Part shown: piece after piece, positions 7,735 through 18,318 of the stretch
Layout of the letters: each line of letters opens with the position of its first letter
Position numbering within the stretch: the first letter of the stretch is position 1
DNA from: Pirellulales bacterium
GTDB taxonomy: Bacteria; Planctomycetota; Planctomycetia; Pirellulales; Lacipirellulaceae
Direction: 5' to 3'
Assembly: GCA_019636345.1 (NCBI GenBank)
Contig: JAHBXQ010000011.1
Location: 78,590 to 142,589, forward strand
Length of the DNA: 64,000 bases
Notes under the pieces: generated by a model
What the model was told of the DNA's origin: nothing
Seen by the model: only the letters and a program-made list of their open reading frames with translations
Databases searched by the model: none
Translations under genes and position numbers: made by a program

Positions 7735-9777
7735 ATGGCCAACGCCTACCTGATCACGCGCGAGGGCTCCAAGTGGGCCGACGTCATCCGGCTCGTGCCG
7801 GGCGAGTCGGCGACCATCGGCCGAGCCCCCACCAACACGATCGTGATCAAGGACGAGCGCTGCAGCCGTAATCACGCCGAGGTGTTCCAAGCCGGCGGCG
7901 TCTGGAAGCTGCGCGACCTCGACAGCCGCAACGGCACAATCGTCGCCGGCGAGCGCGTAGTGCGGGACTACGACTTGCAGCCGGGCGATATTGTCCAAAT
8001 CGGCAGTTCGCATTTGGCGTTCGTCGACGATTTGGCCAGCGCCTTTCCCGATACGAGCACGCTTCTCAAATCTTCGCGGCTGGTCGAGGGAAACACGGCC
8101 GAAATCGTGCTGCCCGTCGATCCCGACGAGGAGAGCGTGTTCGACGCGTTCGAGCCGACGACGATTACGCACCGCAAGGAACAGACGCGGTTTCTCGACG
8201 CGTCGTCGATCGACGAGGCCGAGGATTCGAGCCCCAAGATCGGCCGCGCCGCGGCAAAGTTGTGTCGGCTGGCGTTTGAACTGGCCAAGAGCACCGACGT
8301 CGTGTCGCTGGCGAATGTGGCGCTCGAGGGACTGTTTTCCGGCACGCAGGTCGACGCCGGCGCCGTCTTGCTTCGCCGCCGCGACGCCACCGGCCAACGC
8401 AGCGGCGAGGAGCTCGAGGTCGTCGCCTCGCGCAGCGAGAGCAGCCACTCGTATCATCGCGTTTCGGCGTTTCTGGCCGCCACCGTAATGCGCGACGGTC
8501 AGGCGGTCATGGCCCGCAACGTGATGGACGACAGCCAACTGGGCAATCGCGACAGCCGCGGCGAGATCCTCGCTACGAGCGTCATCTGCGCCCCGGTTCG
8601 CATGGACGGGCGTCTGTTGGGACTGATCCACCTCTATTCGACCGATCCCGAGCGCAGTACCGACCCTGAGGATTTGGAGTTCACCCTGGCCGTGGCCGAC
8701 ACGGTGGGCGTGGCGTTGCAGAATCTCAGCAAGCGGCAGGAACTGGCCGAGAACCTCAATCAGATCCGTACCGAGAATGTGCAGCTTCGCGAGCAATTGG
8801 GGGTGCAAAGCGAAATTGTCGGGGGCAGCGAGGTGATGAACCGCGTCGCCCAGCAGATCGGTCGTGCGGCGCCAAGCCGAGCCACCGTGCTCATCCGCGG
8901 CGAAAGCGGCGTCGGCAAGGAACTGGTCGCCCGGGCGGTTCACTTTTCCAGTCCGCGAAAGAAAGGTCCCTTCGTCTGTCTCAACTGCGCTGCGCTGTCC
9001 GAGACGCTGCTGGAGAGCGAGCTGTTCGGCCATGAGAAAGGGGCCTTCACCGGCGCCACCGAACGGAAGATCGGCAAGTTCGAGCAGGCGAATCGCGGGA
9101 CCCTCATGCTCGACGAAATCGGCGAAATGAGTCCCACGATCCAAGCCAAGTTTCTGCGCGTGTTGGAAGGGCATCCGTTCGAGCGCGTCGGCGGCGCCGA
9201 GCAGATCAAGGTCGACGTCCGCACGATTGCCGCCACGAATCGCGATCTTGAGAAGGACGTCGCCGAGGGGAAATTCCGGCGCGATCTCTACTTCCGCCTG
9301 CACGTGCTCGAAATCATCGTCCCGGGGCTGCGCAAACGGCCCGAGGACATTCCGCTGTTGGCCGAGTACTTTCTTCGCAAGTTCAACGAAGAGACGGGCC
9401 GCAAACTCAAAGGCTTCACGCCCCGCGCGATGGAGGAGATGCTCCGCTATCGCTGGCCCGGCAACGTCCGGGAGATGAAGAACGTGATCGAACGGGCCGT
9501 TGTGTTGGCCCGGGGCGAGTACGTCGATCACGACGATCTGGTGTTGTCGCACCTCAAGACGGCCGGCGACACCGAGGTCGGCTACGAACTGGGCGAGCGA
9601 CACGTCGGCTACGAGCCGGCCTCGCTGGTCGACGTCGAGCGGGCCCACATCCTGCGGACCCTCAATGCCACGCATTGGAACAAGAGCAAGGCCGCGTCGA
9701 TCTTGGGGATCGAACGCTCGACGCTTGACCGCAAGATCAAGCGCTACCGCCTCAGCGACGACCGAGCCCGGTTCTGA
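7735..9777 (+). CDS. Sigma-54-dependent activator with FHA and GAF input domains
   Basis: 680 residues. Domain order: FHA (about 1-105, with [11 protein letters not shown] and SRNHAEVF phosphothreonine-binding signatures), a linker, GAF (about 170-335), AAA+ sigma-54 interaction domain (about 360-590), and a Fis-type HTH at the C-terminus. Walker A GESGVGKE is near residue 389, the sigma-54 contact GAFTGA near 436 and Walker B LDEIGE near 459. [12 protein letters not shown] near the end is the recognition helix. There is no receiver domain, so activity probably follows phosphothreonine binding by FHA (Ser/Thr kinase input) and a small ligand in GAF. Its target promoters were not found here. 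Confidence 0.92.
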   Translation: MANAYLITREGSKWADVIRLVPGESATIGRAPTNTIVIKDERCSRNHAEVFQAGGVWKLRDLDSRNGTIVAGERVVRDYDLQPGDIVQIGSSHLAFVDDLASAFPDTSTLLKSSRLVEGNTAEIVLPVDPDEESVFDAFEPTTITHRKEQTRFLDASSIDEAEDSSPKIGRAAAKLCRLAFELAKSTDVVSLANVALEGLFSGTQVDAGAVLLRRRDATGQRSGEELEVVASRSESSHSYHRVSAFLAATVMRDGQAVMARNVMDDSQLGNRDSRGEILATSVICAPVRMDGRLLGLIHLYSTDPERSTDPEDLEFTLAVADTVGVALQNLSKRQELAENLNQIRTENVQLREQLGVQSEIVGGSEVMNRVAQQIGRAAPSRATVLIRGESGVGKELVARAVHFSSPRKKGPFVCLNCAALSETLLESELFGHEKGAFTGATERKIGKFEQANRGTLMLDEIGEMSPTIQAKFLRVLEGHPFERVGGAEQIKVDVRTIAATNRDLEKDVAEGKFRRDLYFRLHVLEIIVPGLRKRPEDIPLLAEYFLRKFNEETGRKLKGFTPRAMEEMLRYRWPGNVREMKNVIERAVVLARGEYVDHDDLVLSHLKTAGDTEVGYELGERHVGYEPASLVDVERAHILRTLNATHWNKSKAASILGIERSTLDRKIKRYRLSDDRARF

Positions 9778-9915
9778 GCTTCTTCGGCTTGCGGCACAGC
9801 AGCGGGCGCAGCGGGCCGGCTGTGCCGGCTGTAGCGTGCGGGGAGCCGCGTTTTTCCGGTTCTCGCCAGGCGAGGAGGGACGCCCCAGGCAATTGGCTAT
9901 CCCATACTTTGCCAG

Positions 9916-9932
9916 CGCCGCCTGAGGCGGCG
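9916..9932 (+). terminator. Hairpin between activator gene and cheX
   Basis: CGCCGCC / GGCGGCG, a 7-bp stem with loop TGA, 140 bases after the activator stop and 40 bases before the cheX start. It is followed by only a short T-run (GTTTCTG), so it is a possible weak terminator. Confidence 0.35.
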
Positions 9933-9971
9933 GCGCCGTTTCTGTTCCCATCCGATGTACGCGAGTCCGTT

Positions 9972-10502
9972 ATGAGCGCCGCCCTTGCCGAGCGACAGTC
10001 TTTGGAAGCCGTCAGCGTCAATGGCGTGCTGTTCGACAGCGTTCAGACCGCCGTCCGAAACGCAATGGACATGTGCGGCGTCAAGATTCGCTGCACCGGC
10101 GTGTCGAGCGTCCCCACCGCGCAAACCGGGATCGTCACGGGCATGATCGGCGTGCACGGCAAGGTGACCGGGTTCGCCACGGTGAATCTTGCCGAGCAGT
10201 TCGCCGTGCGAGCGGTCGAGGGTCTTCTTGCCGACAAGTTCGACAAGCTCACGTCGCAAGTCGTCGACGGGGCCGGCGAGATCACCAACATCATCGTCGG
10301 CGGCATCAAGTCGGGGCTCGCCAAGACCGAGTGGGGATTCTCCCACATCACGATCCCGTCGGTGCTGGTGGGCAATAATCTGACGATCGCTTACGCCCGC
10401 GGGCTGGATTTTCTGACCGTCAGCTTCGAGCACGACGACCCCGAGGCGGTCCGCCTGGAAGACCGCATGATGCACGTCAGCCTGTCGCTGCTGACCCTAT
10501 AG
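9972..10502 (+). CDS. cheX: CheX-like chemotaxis phosphatase
   Basis: 176 residues from ATG 9972; the longer open frame upstream lacks family character. The CheC/CheX/FliY signature is visible: EITNIIVGG near residue 99 carries the E-x-x-N pair that attacks phosphorylated CheY. A single such motif is present, as in CheX rather than CheC. No che or fli genes are nearby, so its receiver partner is elsewhere. In planctomycetes CheX-like domains often act with response regulators outside flagellar chemotaxis. It follows the sigma-54 activator with a 194-base gap, so co-transcription is possible but not shown. Confidence 0.8.
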   Translation: MSAALAERQSLEAVSVNGVLFDSVQTAVRNAMDMCGVKIRCTGVSSVPTAQTGIVTGMIGVHGKVTGFATVNLAEQFAVRAVEGLLADKFDKLTSQVVDGAGEITNIIVGGIKSGLAKTEWGFSHITIPSVLVGNNLTIAYARGLDFLTVSFEHDDPEAVRLEDRMMHVSLSLLTL

Positions 10503-10550
10503 GGTCGGCGCGGCTGACGAGCGAGAGACCTGCGGAGCGATTCAGCCGGC

Positions 10551-11012
10551 CTACGCTTCGTCTGCCGCGCGCATCCACTTCGTGATCGTCGGCGTGTCTT
10601 CGCACAGTTCTTCGGGTTTGAAGTAGAGGGCGATCTCGCGGGCCGCGGCTTCTTCGCCGTCCGAGCCGTGGACGAGGTTCATCTGCCGGCTGCTGCTGAA
10701 ATCGCCGCGGATCGTGCCGGGGGCGGCGTTCAGGCCATTGGTGGCGCCCAGCATGTCGCGGACGACGCGGATCGCTTCGAGCCCTTCGAGCACGGCGGCC
10801 ACGACGGGGCCGCCGGTGATGAACCCCTCGAGCGTCGGGTACCAGCCCTTCTGCACGTGCTCGGCATAGTGCTGCTTGGCCAGTTCGGGGGTAATCCGCA
10901 GCATCTTCATCGCCACGACGTTGAGCCCCTTGTCCTCGAACCGGGCGAGGATGCGCCCCATCAGGCGGCGTTGAACGCAATCGGGTTTCAGCAGAATAAA
11001 CGTGCGTTGCAT
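10551..11012 (-). CDS. ndk: Nucleoside diphosphate kinase
   Basis: 153 residues from the ATG at 11012, where the family N-terminus QRTFILLKPDCVQRRL begins. The active-site segment NLVHGSDGEEAA places the phosphorylated histidine at residue 115. The enzyme transfers the gamma phosphate between nucleoside tri- and diphosphates through phosphohistidine. The length is about ten residues over the bacterial norm because of a C-terminal tail after KPEEL. It is convergent with cheX. Confidence 0.95.
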   Translation of the reverse strand: MQRTFILLKPDCVQRRLMGRILARFEDKGLNVVAMKMLRITPELAKQHYAEHVQKGWYPTLEGFITGGPVVAAVLEGLEAIRVVRDMLGATNGLNAAPGTIRGDFSSSRQMNLVHGSDGEEAAAREIALYFKPEELCEDTPTITKWMRAADEA

Positions 11013-11167
11013 GGCGAAACGGTCCGTGGTCAAGAAAGTCCGAAGAATGGCGGTCGAAACGATCGTCGCTGGTCTCCGCCCGCGGCGAACGCGAATTGTA
11101 AGCCAAGCCCTCTCTCCCCTCAACCGCCCCCTGTGCGCTGCGGCTGCGAGCCGCTAGCTTGGGCCGC

Positions 11168-12031
<864 letters not shown>

Positions 12032-12086
12032 ACGCTCGTGGCGCTCTCGGCGTTGCAGGAAAAAGCTGAAGCCGCAGCCGCCCGGG

Positions 12087-13397
12087 TTAGTTGGGGATCT
12101 CGCGCCCGTGCGGGTCGGTCCGCGCGTCGTCGAGCTTTTGCTCGAGCGACTCTTTCATCGTCGCGTCGATGTAGTGCTCGACCCGATCAGCCGGGGCGTG
12201 GACATGGTCGAGCGGCAGGCCGAGGTGCTGGACGAGGTAGTTTTCCCACAGGCGGTGGGCGCGGACCAATTGCCGCGCCGCGTCGCGTCCCGCAGGGGTG
12301 AGCTCCAGCCGACCGGTCGTCTGCGTCACCTGTCCGGCACGCAGCAAGCCGGCCAACCCGCGACGAGCGAGCAGGCCGCCGCCGACGGCCGCGCAGGCCT
12401 CAGCCGCGGCGAGGCGATGCTCGGTTCCCAGTTCTTCCAGTCGGTACAGCACTCCCAGCAAGTCGTCACGCACCACGGCCAAGGCGAGCCGAGCGTTGCG
12501 GACCACGGCGCTGAGGATGCCGTATTGCGGCGAGAGCAGCACGGCCAATCCGTAGAGCCCGCCGGCGACGACGGCCATCATGCCGGCGATGTTGACGTCG
12601 AACCACGCAGCCAGGGCGTATCCGAGACCGCTGCACACGGCCCCGAGCGCCGCGGAGAGAAAGACCATCGGTCCGAGCCGATCGACCAGGAGGTGGGCCG
12701 TCGCCGCGGGGACGATCAGCATCGCCACGACGAGGATCGACCCTACGGCCTCAAACGACGCAACTGCCGTGATCGCCGTCAGGGCCATCAGCAGATAGTG
12801 GAGCAGCCCCGCGGAGAATCCCATCGTTTCGGACAGCGCGGGGTCGAACGAACTGAGCTTCAGCTCTTTCCACAACAGCGCGACGATCAGCAGGTTCATG
12901 GCAAGCACGACCCCGCCGACGACCAATGCCCGGGGGAGTTCGACCCCTGCGATCGTGACCACGTACAGCGGCGTCAGTTCGAGGGCGCCCTCGAAGACGC
13001 ATTGCTTGTCGAAGTGGACTCCCTTGACCTGCGTGATCAGAACGACCCCCAGCGCGAACAGCGACGTGAATACGACCCCCATGCTTGCGTCGGCGGGGAC
13101 GCGAGCGTAGTGATGCAGCGATTGCGTGAGGGCGGCGGTCGCCAGACCCGCCACGATGGCGCCGACGAGCAACGGGCCCACGGAGTACGATTGGGTGATC
13201 AGAAACGCCGCGGCGATCCCGGGCAACACGGCATGCGAGATTGCGTCCCCCATCATGCTCATGCGCCGCAGCACGAGGAACGACCCGAGCACCGCGCAGG
13301 CCGCGGCCGTCACGGCTCCGGTGGCGATGATCGCCGCGGCGTCGGACACCAGCCACGTCGGCCACCCGACGGCCAAGGCAGGAGAGCAGCCGGTCAT
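12087..13397 (-). CDS. Metal (Mn/Zn) ABC transporter permease with C-terminal DtxR-like domain
   Basis: 436 residues. Residues 1-290 form an ABC-3 type permease with about eight to nine hydrophobic segments (LRRMSMMGDAISHAVLPGI is the typical family segment). From about residue 300 the protein continues with a region like the winged-helix and dimerisation domain of DtxR/IdeR: LTPAGRDAARQLVRAHRLWE, then ADRVEHYID and the terminal DPHGREIP. The D-x-x-E-H and PHG residues that bind metal in IdeR-type regulators are retained, so this domain may sense metal. The ATG overlaps the preceding permease stop by four bases. It is the last gene of the mnt operon. Confidence 0.88.
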   Translation of the reverse strand: MTGCSPALAVGWPTWLVSDAAAIIATGAVTAAACAVLGSFLVLRRMSMMGDAISHAVLPGIAAAFLITQSYSVGPLLVGAIVAGLATAALTQSLHHYARVPADASMGVVFTSLFALGVVLITQVKGVHFDKQCVFEGALELTPLYVVTIAGVELPRALVVGGVVLAMNLLIVALLWKELKLSSFDPALSETMGFSAGLLHYLLMALTAITAVASFEAVGSILVVAMLIVPAATAHLLVDRLGPMVFLSAALGAVCSGLGYALAAWFDVNIAGMMAVVAGGLYGLAVLLSPQYGILSAVVRNARLALAVVRDDLLGVLYRLEELGTEHRLAAAEACAAVGGGLLARRGLAGLLRAGQVTQTTGRLELTPAGRDAARQLVRAHRLWENYLVQHLGLPLDHVHAPADRVEHYIDATMKESLEQKLDDARTDPHGREIPN

Positions 13398-14704
13398 GGC
13401 GCGTCGCCCCCCATGCGATGCGGCGACGGGGGGACCGTGGGCGCGGCGGCGGCTTCGGCCGCGGTTTCGGCAGCCAGTTCCGCTTCCAACTCCAACAGCA
13501 CGGCCGGCGGCAGCAGGTGCTCGACGTCGTCGGCCGAGCGATCGACGTGATCGGCCGCGGCCCCCGCGACCCGCATCATGTAAAGTTCCCACAGCCGATG
13601 CCGGCGCGTGGCTTCCGCGGCGGCGCGGATTCCCAGGGGTGTGAGCGTCACGGCGTCGCCCCGATATGCGAGCAGCCCCTGCTCCTGATTCGCCGAGAGC
13701 AGACGTCGCAACCGTGCCGGGCGCCAGCCGCGGTTGGCCGCCAGCGCGGCGAACGGGATCATCGGGGTCTCGGCGAGTCGCGGCTCGGCCAGTTCGTACA
13801 ACGACCGCAGCAAATGGTCCTGCGCAACGCGCCGTCGCAGTCGCTGCTCGTGGACGAGCCGGGCGATCATCCCCTGCTCGGGGGCAAACAGCAGCGAGAG
13901 GACAAACAGCGTTGCGGCGGTCAGCACGATCGCCGGTCCCGCGGGTACGCCGTGCCCCAGCCGCGGACCGACTCCCCCGGCGACGACGCCCAGCGCCCCG
14001 GCCAACAACAAGAGCGTGTGAAGCCGATGGGTCCACATCCTTGCCGTCGCCGCGGGCAGGATGATCATCGCCGCCATGAGCACGACCCCCACGATCGGCA
14101 GTCCCGCAATCGTCACCGCGGCCACCAGCGTCATCATCGCCAAGTCGAGGCGCGTCGCGGGCCACCCCTGCGACAAGGCGAAGTCGGGATCAAACGCGAC
14201 CAGCTTGAATTCCTTGAACAGCAGCGCCAGCGTCGCTGCGGAAGCGATTCCCACGGCGCCGATCAGAGCCAAGTCGCTGGTGAGCATGTTGCCCGGCTCG
14301 CCGAACAAGAAGGAGGTCAGTCCCGCGCTGTTGCCGCTCGCGGTCGAGCGGGTCGCCTTGGACAACAGCACGACCCCCAGTCCGAAAAAGGTGCTGAGCA
14401 TGACGCCGATCGCGGCGTCCTCCTTGGTTCTTGTCCAGCGGATGACCAGCGTCATCAGGCCGACCGCCGCCAACCCGCTGGCCAGGGCGCCGACCGACAG
14501 CACGGCGAGGCTTCGCGAGCCGGTGAGCAGAAAGGCCAGCACGACTCCCGGCAACGCGGCGTGAGACAGCATGTCGCCCAGCAGCGAGCGACCGCGCAAT
14601 ACGGCGAGCGCGCCGATGGCGCCGGCGATTCCCCCCAGGGCCGCTGTACCCACGGTCACCTTGGTCGACAGGCTCAGGGCGAACATGGCATCGGGGACGT
14701 TCAT
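13394..14704 (-). CDS. Metal (Mn/Zn) ABC transporter permease with degenerate C-terminal DtxR-like domain
   Basis: 436 residues. The N-terminal 290 residues are an ABC-3 permease ([20 protein letters not shown] near residue 40). The C-terminal 140 residues again resemble a DtxR-type winged helix and dimerisation region ([31 protein letters not shown]), but the terminal PHG ligand motif is missing and the tail is alanine- and glutamate-rich. The two permeases are the same length and share this layout, so they are likely old paralogues forming a heterodimeric channel. It overlaps both neighbours by ATGA. Confidence 0.86.
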   Translation of the reverse strand: MNVPDAMFALSLSTKVTVGTAALGGIAGAIGALAVLRGRSLLGDMLSHAALPGVVLAFLLTGSRSLAVLSVGALASGLAAVGLMTLVIRWTRTKEDAAIGVMLSTFFGLGVVLLSKATRSTASGNSAGLTSFLFGEPGNMLTSDLALIGAVGIASAATLALLFKEFKLVAFDPDFALSQGWPATRLDLAMMTLVAAVTIAGLPIVGVVLMAAMIILPAATARMWTHRLHTLLLLAGALGVVAGGVGPRLGHGVPAGPAIVLTAATLFVLSLLFAPEQGMIARLVHEQRLRRRVAQDHLLRSLYELAEPRLAETPMIPFAALAANRGWRPARLRRLLSANQEQGLLAYRGDAVTLTPLGIRAAAEATRRHRLWELYMMRVAGAAADHVDRSADDVEHLLPPAVLLELEAELAAETAAEAAAAPTVPPSPHRMGGDAP

Positions 14705-15465
14705 CGCACGGCTTCGCCCTGCCGCATTGCCTCGGCGGCCGCATCGAGGATTGTGAGCCGGCCGCCGTAAGTCTTCTGCAGGTTCTCGGTCGTGAAGGTC
14801 GACTCGACCGGCCCGCACGCCACGAGCCGCATGTTGAGCAGGATTACGTAATCGAAATACTCGCGGACCGTTTCCAGGTCGTGGTGGACGACGAACACGG
14901 TGCGACCGTCGCTGCGGAGCGACTGCAAGAGCGCGACGATCGCCGACTCGGTCGCCGCGTCGACGCCGGCGAACGGTTCGTCGAGAAAGTAGATCCGCGC
15001 TTGCTCGGCGAGCGCCCGGGCAAGAAACACCCGCTGTTGTTGCCCGCCGGAAAGTTGCCGGATTTGCCGTTTGGCGAACGGCAGCATGCCGACCTGGTCG
15101 AGGCTGCGCGCGGCGGTCTCGCGCTCGCGGCGTCCCGGGCGTCGGATCCAGCCCAACCGACCGTAGGTCCCCATCAGCACGACGTCTTCGACGGTCACGG
15201 GGAAATCCCAGTCGACGCTCTCGCGCTGCGGCACGTATCCCACCAGATGCCGCTGCTCGCGGTAGGGTTTGCCGTAGATCTCGACCTTGCCGCTGGCCAG
15301 CGGCGTGAGCCCCAAGGCCGCCTTGATGAGGGTCGTCTTCCCTGCGCCGTTGGGGCCGATGATTCCCACCAGTTTTCCCTCGGGCACGATCAGGTCGACG
15401 TCCCACAACACGGGCCGACGGTGATAGGCGACGGTCATGTCGTGGATTTCGAAGGCGGGAGGCAT
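14701..15465 (-). CDS. Metal ABC transporter ATP-binding protein (MntB/ZnuC-like)
   Basis: 254 residues with Walker [10 protein letters not shown] near residue 38, signature LSGGQQQRV near 139, Walker B IYFLDEP near 159, and the H-loop VVHHDLE near 193. It powers the two downstream permeases. A start at the internal ATG for MTVAYHRRP is possible, since no ribosome site is obvious at either. A 131-base gap separates it from the substrate-binding lipoprotein gene, the only sizeable gap in the operon. Confidence 0.93.
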   Translation of the reverse strand: MPPAFEIHDMTVAYHRRPVLWDVDLIVPEGKLVGIIGPNGAGKTTLIKAALGLTPLASGKVEIYGKPYREQRHLVGYVPQRESVDWDFPVTVEDVVLMGTYGRLGWIRRPGRRERETAARSLDQVGMLPFAKRQIRQLSGGQQQRVFLARALAEQARIYFLDEPFAGVDAATESAIVALLQSLRSDGRTVFVVHHDLETVREYFDYVILLNMRLVACGPVESTFTTENLQKTYGGRLTILDAAAEAMRQGEAVR

Positions 15466-15596
15466 AGGAGGATTGGTGCTTGGCGGGAACTGGTTGGTTG
15501 GCGGGCGTTCCTGGTGTTGCCAGCGGCGAAGGACAGCTCAGGCTTGCGGTGGATAACTTCTTGGGGCCGAGTTGCGTGAGAGAGGTCCTTGCCTTG

Positions 15597-16616
15597 TCAC
15601 TTGCTCAGCCCTTCGACAATGACTCGAACGTTGTGTCGCAGCATGCCGGCGTAGGTCGCGGCGTCGCTGTCGGGGGCGCCCAGGGCGTCGGCGTACAGCG
15701 GTTCGTCGGGGAGCACGAGCGCGAACCCACGGGCCCGGACCGGTTCGACCAGCGCCTGCACGACCCGCGGAGCCACGGCAGACTCGACGAACACGGCCGG
15801 GATCTTTCGTTCGATAATCATCCGTTGCAAGTCTTCCTGCCGGCCTAGATCCTTCTCCTCTTCGGTGCTGATCCCCTTAAGACCGTGGACCTCCAAGCCA
15901 TATGCGGCGCCAAAGTAACCGAAGGCGTCGTGGGCGGTGACCAACACCCGGCGTTCGGCGGGAATCTCCGCGATCGCGGCCCGGCACTCGGCGTCGAGCG
16001 ACTCAAGCTCGGCGACGTACGCCGCCGCGTTCGCAAGATAATGCTCCGCATGAGCTTCGTCGAACTCGGCGAACGCCGCCGCGACATCGCCGGCGCACGT
16101 CGCCCACAGCGCCGCATCGTGCCAGACGTGCGGATCGTACAGCCCGGCGAACTCCGGCGGTTCGCGCAACCGCGGATCGTTGCGTTCGACCAAACCCGCC
16201 GCGACGGCGAGCGTGAATCTCCGTCGGGCAAGTTGCTCGAACAACTCGGCCATCCGGCCTTCCAGGTGGAGCCCGTTGTAAACGATCGCGTCGGCCCGCC
16301 GCAGCCGCGACACGTCGGAGGCGGCAGGGCTGTACAGGTGGGGGTCGACTCCCGGCCCCATGAGGGCCTCGACGCGGACCCGCTCCCCCCCGATGCGGCG
16401 CACCAACTCGGCCACCGGGCCCGTCGTGCAGACGACATGCACGGGCCCCGCGCCGGCGTAATGATGCACGACTTGTCGTTCGTCGGCATGGGGCCCCGCG
16501 GCGCCGCTCGAACAGCCGCCGCCGACCGCGATGCAAGCCGTCGCCACGACGGTTGCGACTGTGCCGAACAGGGCCGATGCGGTCGCGCCGGCTGCGGGTG
16601 AGCGGGCAGAGTTCAT
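15597..16616 (-). CDS. Metal-binding substrate lipoprotein of the ABC transporter (TroA/ZnuA family)
   Basis: 339 residues from the ATG at 16616, which overlaps the preceding stop (ATGA). The signal sequence ends in AVGGGCSS, a likely lipobox with acylated Cys. Cluster A-1 features are visible: GVDPHLYSPAASDV (first His ligand), LYDPHVWHDAALW (second His), VTAHDAFGYFGAAYGLE (third region), and a late Asp/Glu in LPDEPLYADAL. There is no long His-rich loop, which is more usual in Mn or Fe binders than in ZnuA. With MntR upstream, Mn is the most likely cargo. Confidence 0.88.
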   Translation of the reverse strand: MNSARSPAAGATASALFGTVATVVATACIAVGGGCSSGAAGPHADERQVVHHYAGAGPVHVVCTTGPVAELVRRIGGERVRVEALMGPGVDPHLYSPAASDVSRLRRADAIVYNGLHLEGRMAELFEQLARRRFTLAVAAGLVERNDPRLREPPEFAGLYDPHVWHDAALWATCAGDVAAAFAEFDEAHAEHYLANAAAYVAELESLDAECRAAIAEIPAERRVLVTAHDAFGYFGAAYGLEVHGLKGISTEEEKDLGRQEDLQRMIIERKIPAVFVESAVAPRVVQALVEPVRARGFALVLPDEPLYADALGAPDSDAATYAGMLRHNVRVIVEGLSK

Positions 16617-16954
16617 TTCGCCGGGCGGACCTGGTGTTGCATGAGCTTTCGGGCCGCGGTGCGTGCGGCGGCCCACTCGCCGCGCCGGGCGTCCTCGAGC
16701 ATGTCGCCGAGCCGCTCGGCTTCGCTCGGCGAGAGTTTTCCCGCGGCGACCAGTTCGTCGATTTTCGCCGCCGCCGCGTCGATCTTTTCGGGGGCCTCGC
16801 GATTGGCCAGCGCATAAATCGCAGTCGCCGTTTCGTATCCTTCGGCGCTCAGCGGGGGTTCGCCGCAGCCCGCCGCGACGAGCGGCAGAACCAACGGGAC
16901 GGACCGGAGGATGCGCCGCACGCGGCGCTGCGGGCAGCAGTGCGATGCAGTCAT
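16613..16954 (-). CDS. Small predicted lipoprotein in the mnt operon
   Basis: 113 residues, which I do not recognise as a named family. The N-terminus has a basic start, a hydrophobic stretch ([13 protein letters not shown]) and a lipobox Cys. The mature part is helical and charged ([39 protein letters not shown] in sense, with alternating A/E/K) and has no Cys or His cluster that would bind metal. It overlaps both neighbours by ATGA, so it is firmly co-translated with the DUF1559 gene and the metal-binding lipoprotein. Confidence 0.75.
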   Translation of the reverse strand: MTASHCCPQRRVRRILRSVPLVLPLVAAGCGEPPLSAEGYETATAIYALANREAPEKIDAAAAKIDELVAAGKLSPSEAERLGDMLEDARRGEWAAARTAARKLMQHQVRPAK

Positions 16955-18090
16955 AGCTCGCCGCCCCCGACTTCGCCCTCGTTGATGCTCGAGTACTCGG
17001 CCCACACCAGCAGGTTGACGTCCTCGGAAACGAACCGCACCGAGGCGTCGCCGAGGGCCACGTTCCCGCCGCCGGCGTGCTCGGCGTACATCTGGCCGAC
17101 GTGGAGCGTCGGAAAGTTCACCGGATGAATGATCGGCAAGCCGGTGATGTCCAATTCGCCCCCCGACGGCCCGCCATGCACGAGCACCAGCGTCGCGGCC
17201 GCATCGTCGCCGTTGGCCGGCGATTCCAATTTGGGAAGCGTCAGGGCGCCCGGCACGACGCCGACCCAGGTCTTGTCGCTCAGGAGCGAGGAATGCTCGC
17301 CGAAGAAGATCGTTTGCGACGTGCCGTCGGTGATTTCGCGGAGCGTGATCTGCGAGTTGCGATAGAACGGCCCGTCGGCCACGATCTTTACGTCGCCCCG
17401 ATGCTCGACGACGGTCGTCGACCCCGAGTAGATGTCGGTGAAGACGAGGGCGTCGTTCGCGGCGCCGCATTCGCCCCAACACGACTCCTGACCGTGACTG
17501 GCCACGTAGTGCGAACGTCCGAGCTCGACCTGACGACCGCCGATCGTCAGCGGGGCCCCCTGGGGGTCGGTCACAAGGAACGGCTCTCGCTCGCCGGACG
17601 ACGACGGGCAGAGGAACGACTCGATCTGCGCGCGCACCAGCGGGGCGAACTCGGCGATCCACAGCGGATCGTCGAGCCGAATCTGCTGGCCGATCGCGGT
17701 CTGTTCCATGTAGGGCAACAGATGGGCGGCCCAGCCCCAGCCCGGGCCCGCGTCCCATGTGTCCGGGTCGCGATCGGCTCGCGGGGGCTGCTCCAAGCTC
17801 CGCGACGCGTACCCTGGCGGCAAGACGCGCCGAGCCGCTTCGTGGTTGAGAGTCGCCAGACCGATCTGCCGCAGGTTGTTCGCGCACTGCGAGCGGCGGG
17901 CCGCCTCGCGCGCCGCCTGGATTGCCGGCAGCAAGAGCGCCACCAGCACGCCGATGATCGCGATGACGACCAACAGCTCGACGAGCGTGAAGCCCCGCGC
18001 GCCACGAACAGCGGCGCGGGGCCGACCGGACGATCGCAACGCCGAGAGCGAAAGCGAGGAGGCGGGACGACACTCCGTCAGACGAACCAT
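16951..18090 (-). CDS. DUF1559 pseudopilin-like protein, first gene of the mnt operon
   Basis: 379 residues from the ATG at 18090. After a basic leader there is a class-III-type methylation/cleavage motif, [16 protein letters not shown], followed by the DUF1559 signature ([19 protein letters not shown], then LNHEA). The C-terminal H-x9-D motif common to the family appears as [17 protein letters not shown], with DA in place of DG. These proteins are highly expanded in planctomycetes and are presumed to be pilin-like and exported; their role is unknown. Its place as the promoter-proximal gene of an MntR-controlled operon is unusual. Confidence 0.85.
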   Translation of the reverse strand: MVRLTECRPASSLSLSALRSSGRPRAAVRGARGFTLVELLVVIAIIGVLVALLLPAIQAAREAARRSQCANNLRQIGLATLNHEAARRVLPPGYASRSLEQPPRADRDPDTWDAGPGWGWAAHLLPYMEQTAIGQQIRLDDPLWIAEFAPLVRAQIESFLCPSSSGEREPFLVTDPQGAPLTIGGRQVELGRSHYVASHGQESCWGECGAANDALVFTDIYSGSTTVVEHRGDVKIVADGPFYRNSQITLREITDGTSQTIFFGEHSSLLSDKTWVGVVPGALTLPKLESPANGDDAAATLVLVHGGPSGGELDITGLPIIHPVNFPTLHVGQMYAEHAGGGNVALGDASVRFVSEDVNLLVWAEYSSINEGEVGGGEL

Positions 18091-18133
18091 GACACGACTC
18101 GCGGGCAAGGAGCGGGGCGCTGGGCGAGGGAAA

Positions 18134-18149
18134 TGTAGCCAGTGCTACA
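18134..18149. promoter_or_regulatory. MntR operator, box 1
   Basis: TGTAGCCAGTGCTACA, with perfect 6-base arms TGTAGC / GCTACA around a 4-base centre. It lies about 5-20 bases downstream of the predicted transcription start of the mnt operon and 44 bases before the DUF1559 start codon. Confidence 0.72.
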
Positions 18150-18160
18150 AATCTGCGGAA

Positions 18161-18189
18161 AGTGTAGCCGCGGCTAAATTCGCCGTCAA
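18161..18189 (-). promoter_or_regulatory. Sigma-70 type promoter of the mnt operon
   Basis: On the minus strand: TTGACG (18184-18189), 17-base spacer, TACACT (18161-18166). The -35 matches consensus at 5 of 6 positions and the -10 at 4 of 6. Operator box 2 overlaps the -10, and box 1 lies just past the predicted start near 18154, as expected for repression by Mn-loaded MntR. Confidence 0.66.
18163..18178. promoter_or_regulatory. MntR operator, box 2
   Basis: TGTAGCCGCGGCTAAA, a 12-base perfect core palindrome (TAGCCGCGGCTA) with one mismatch in the outer arms. It shares TGTAGC-N4-GCT with box 1, and the two centres are 29 bases apart. It covers part of the -10 element and half the spacer of the operon promoter. 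Confidence 0.72.
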
Positions 18190-18224
18190 GCGGGTTGGCG
18201 CCGTCAAAAAATTGCCGTCCTTGG

Positions 18225-18253
18225 TCGTCAGTTCTCCGGCTCCTGCCTATACT
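18225..18253 (+). promoter_or_regulatory. Possible promoter of mntR
   Basis: TCGTCA, 17-base spacer, TATACT. The -10 is strong and the -35 is weak (4 of 6). It would start transcription near 18260, about 60 bases before the mntR start. The operator boxes lie 47 bases or more upstream of it, so direct blocking of this promoter is not obvious. Confidence 0.5.
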
Positions 18254-18318
18254 GCCTGCGGAGGCTTGTCCGAACCGGTCGGGCCGTTCTTCTTTCGCCC
18301 TGGCTCCTTGCGTGTGCG

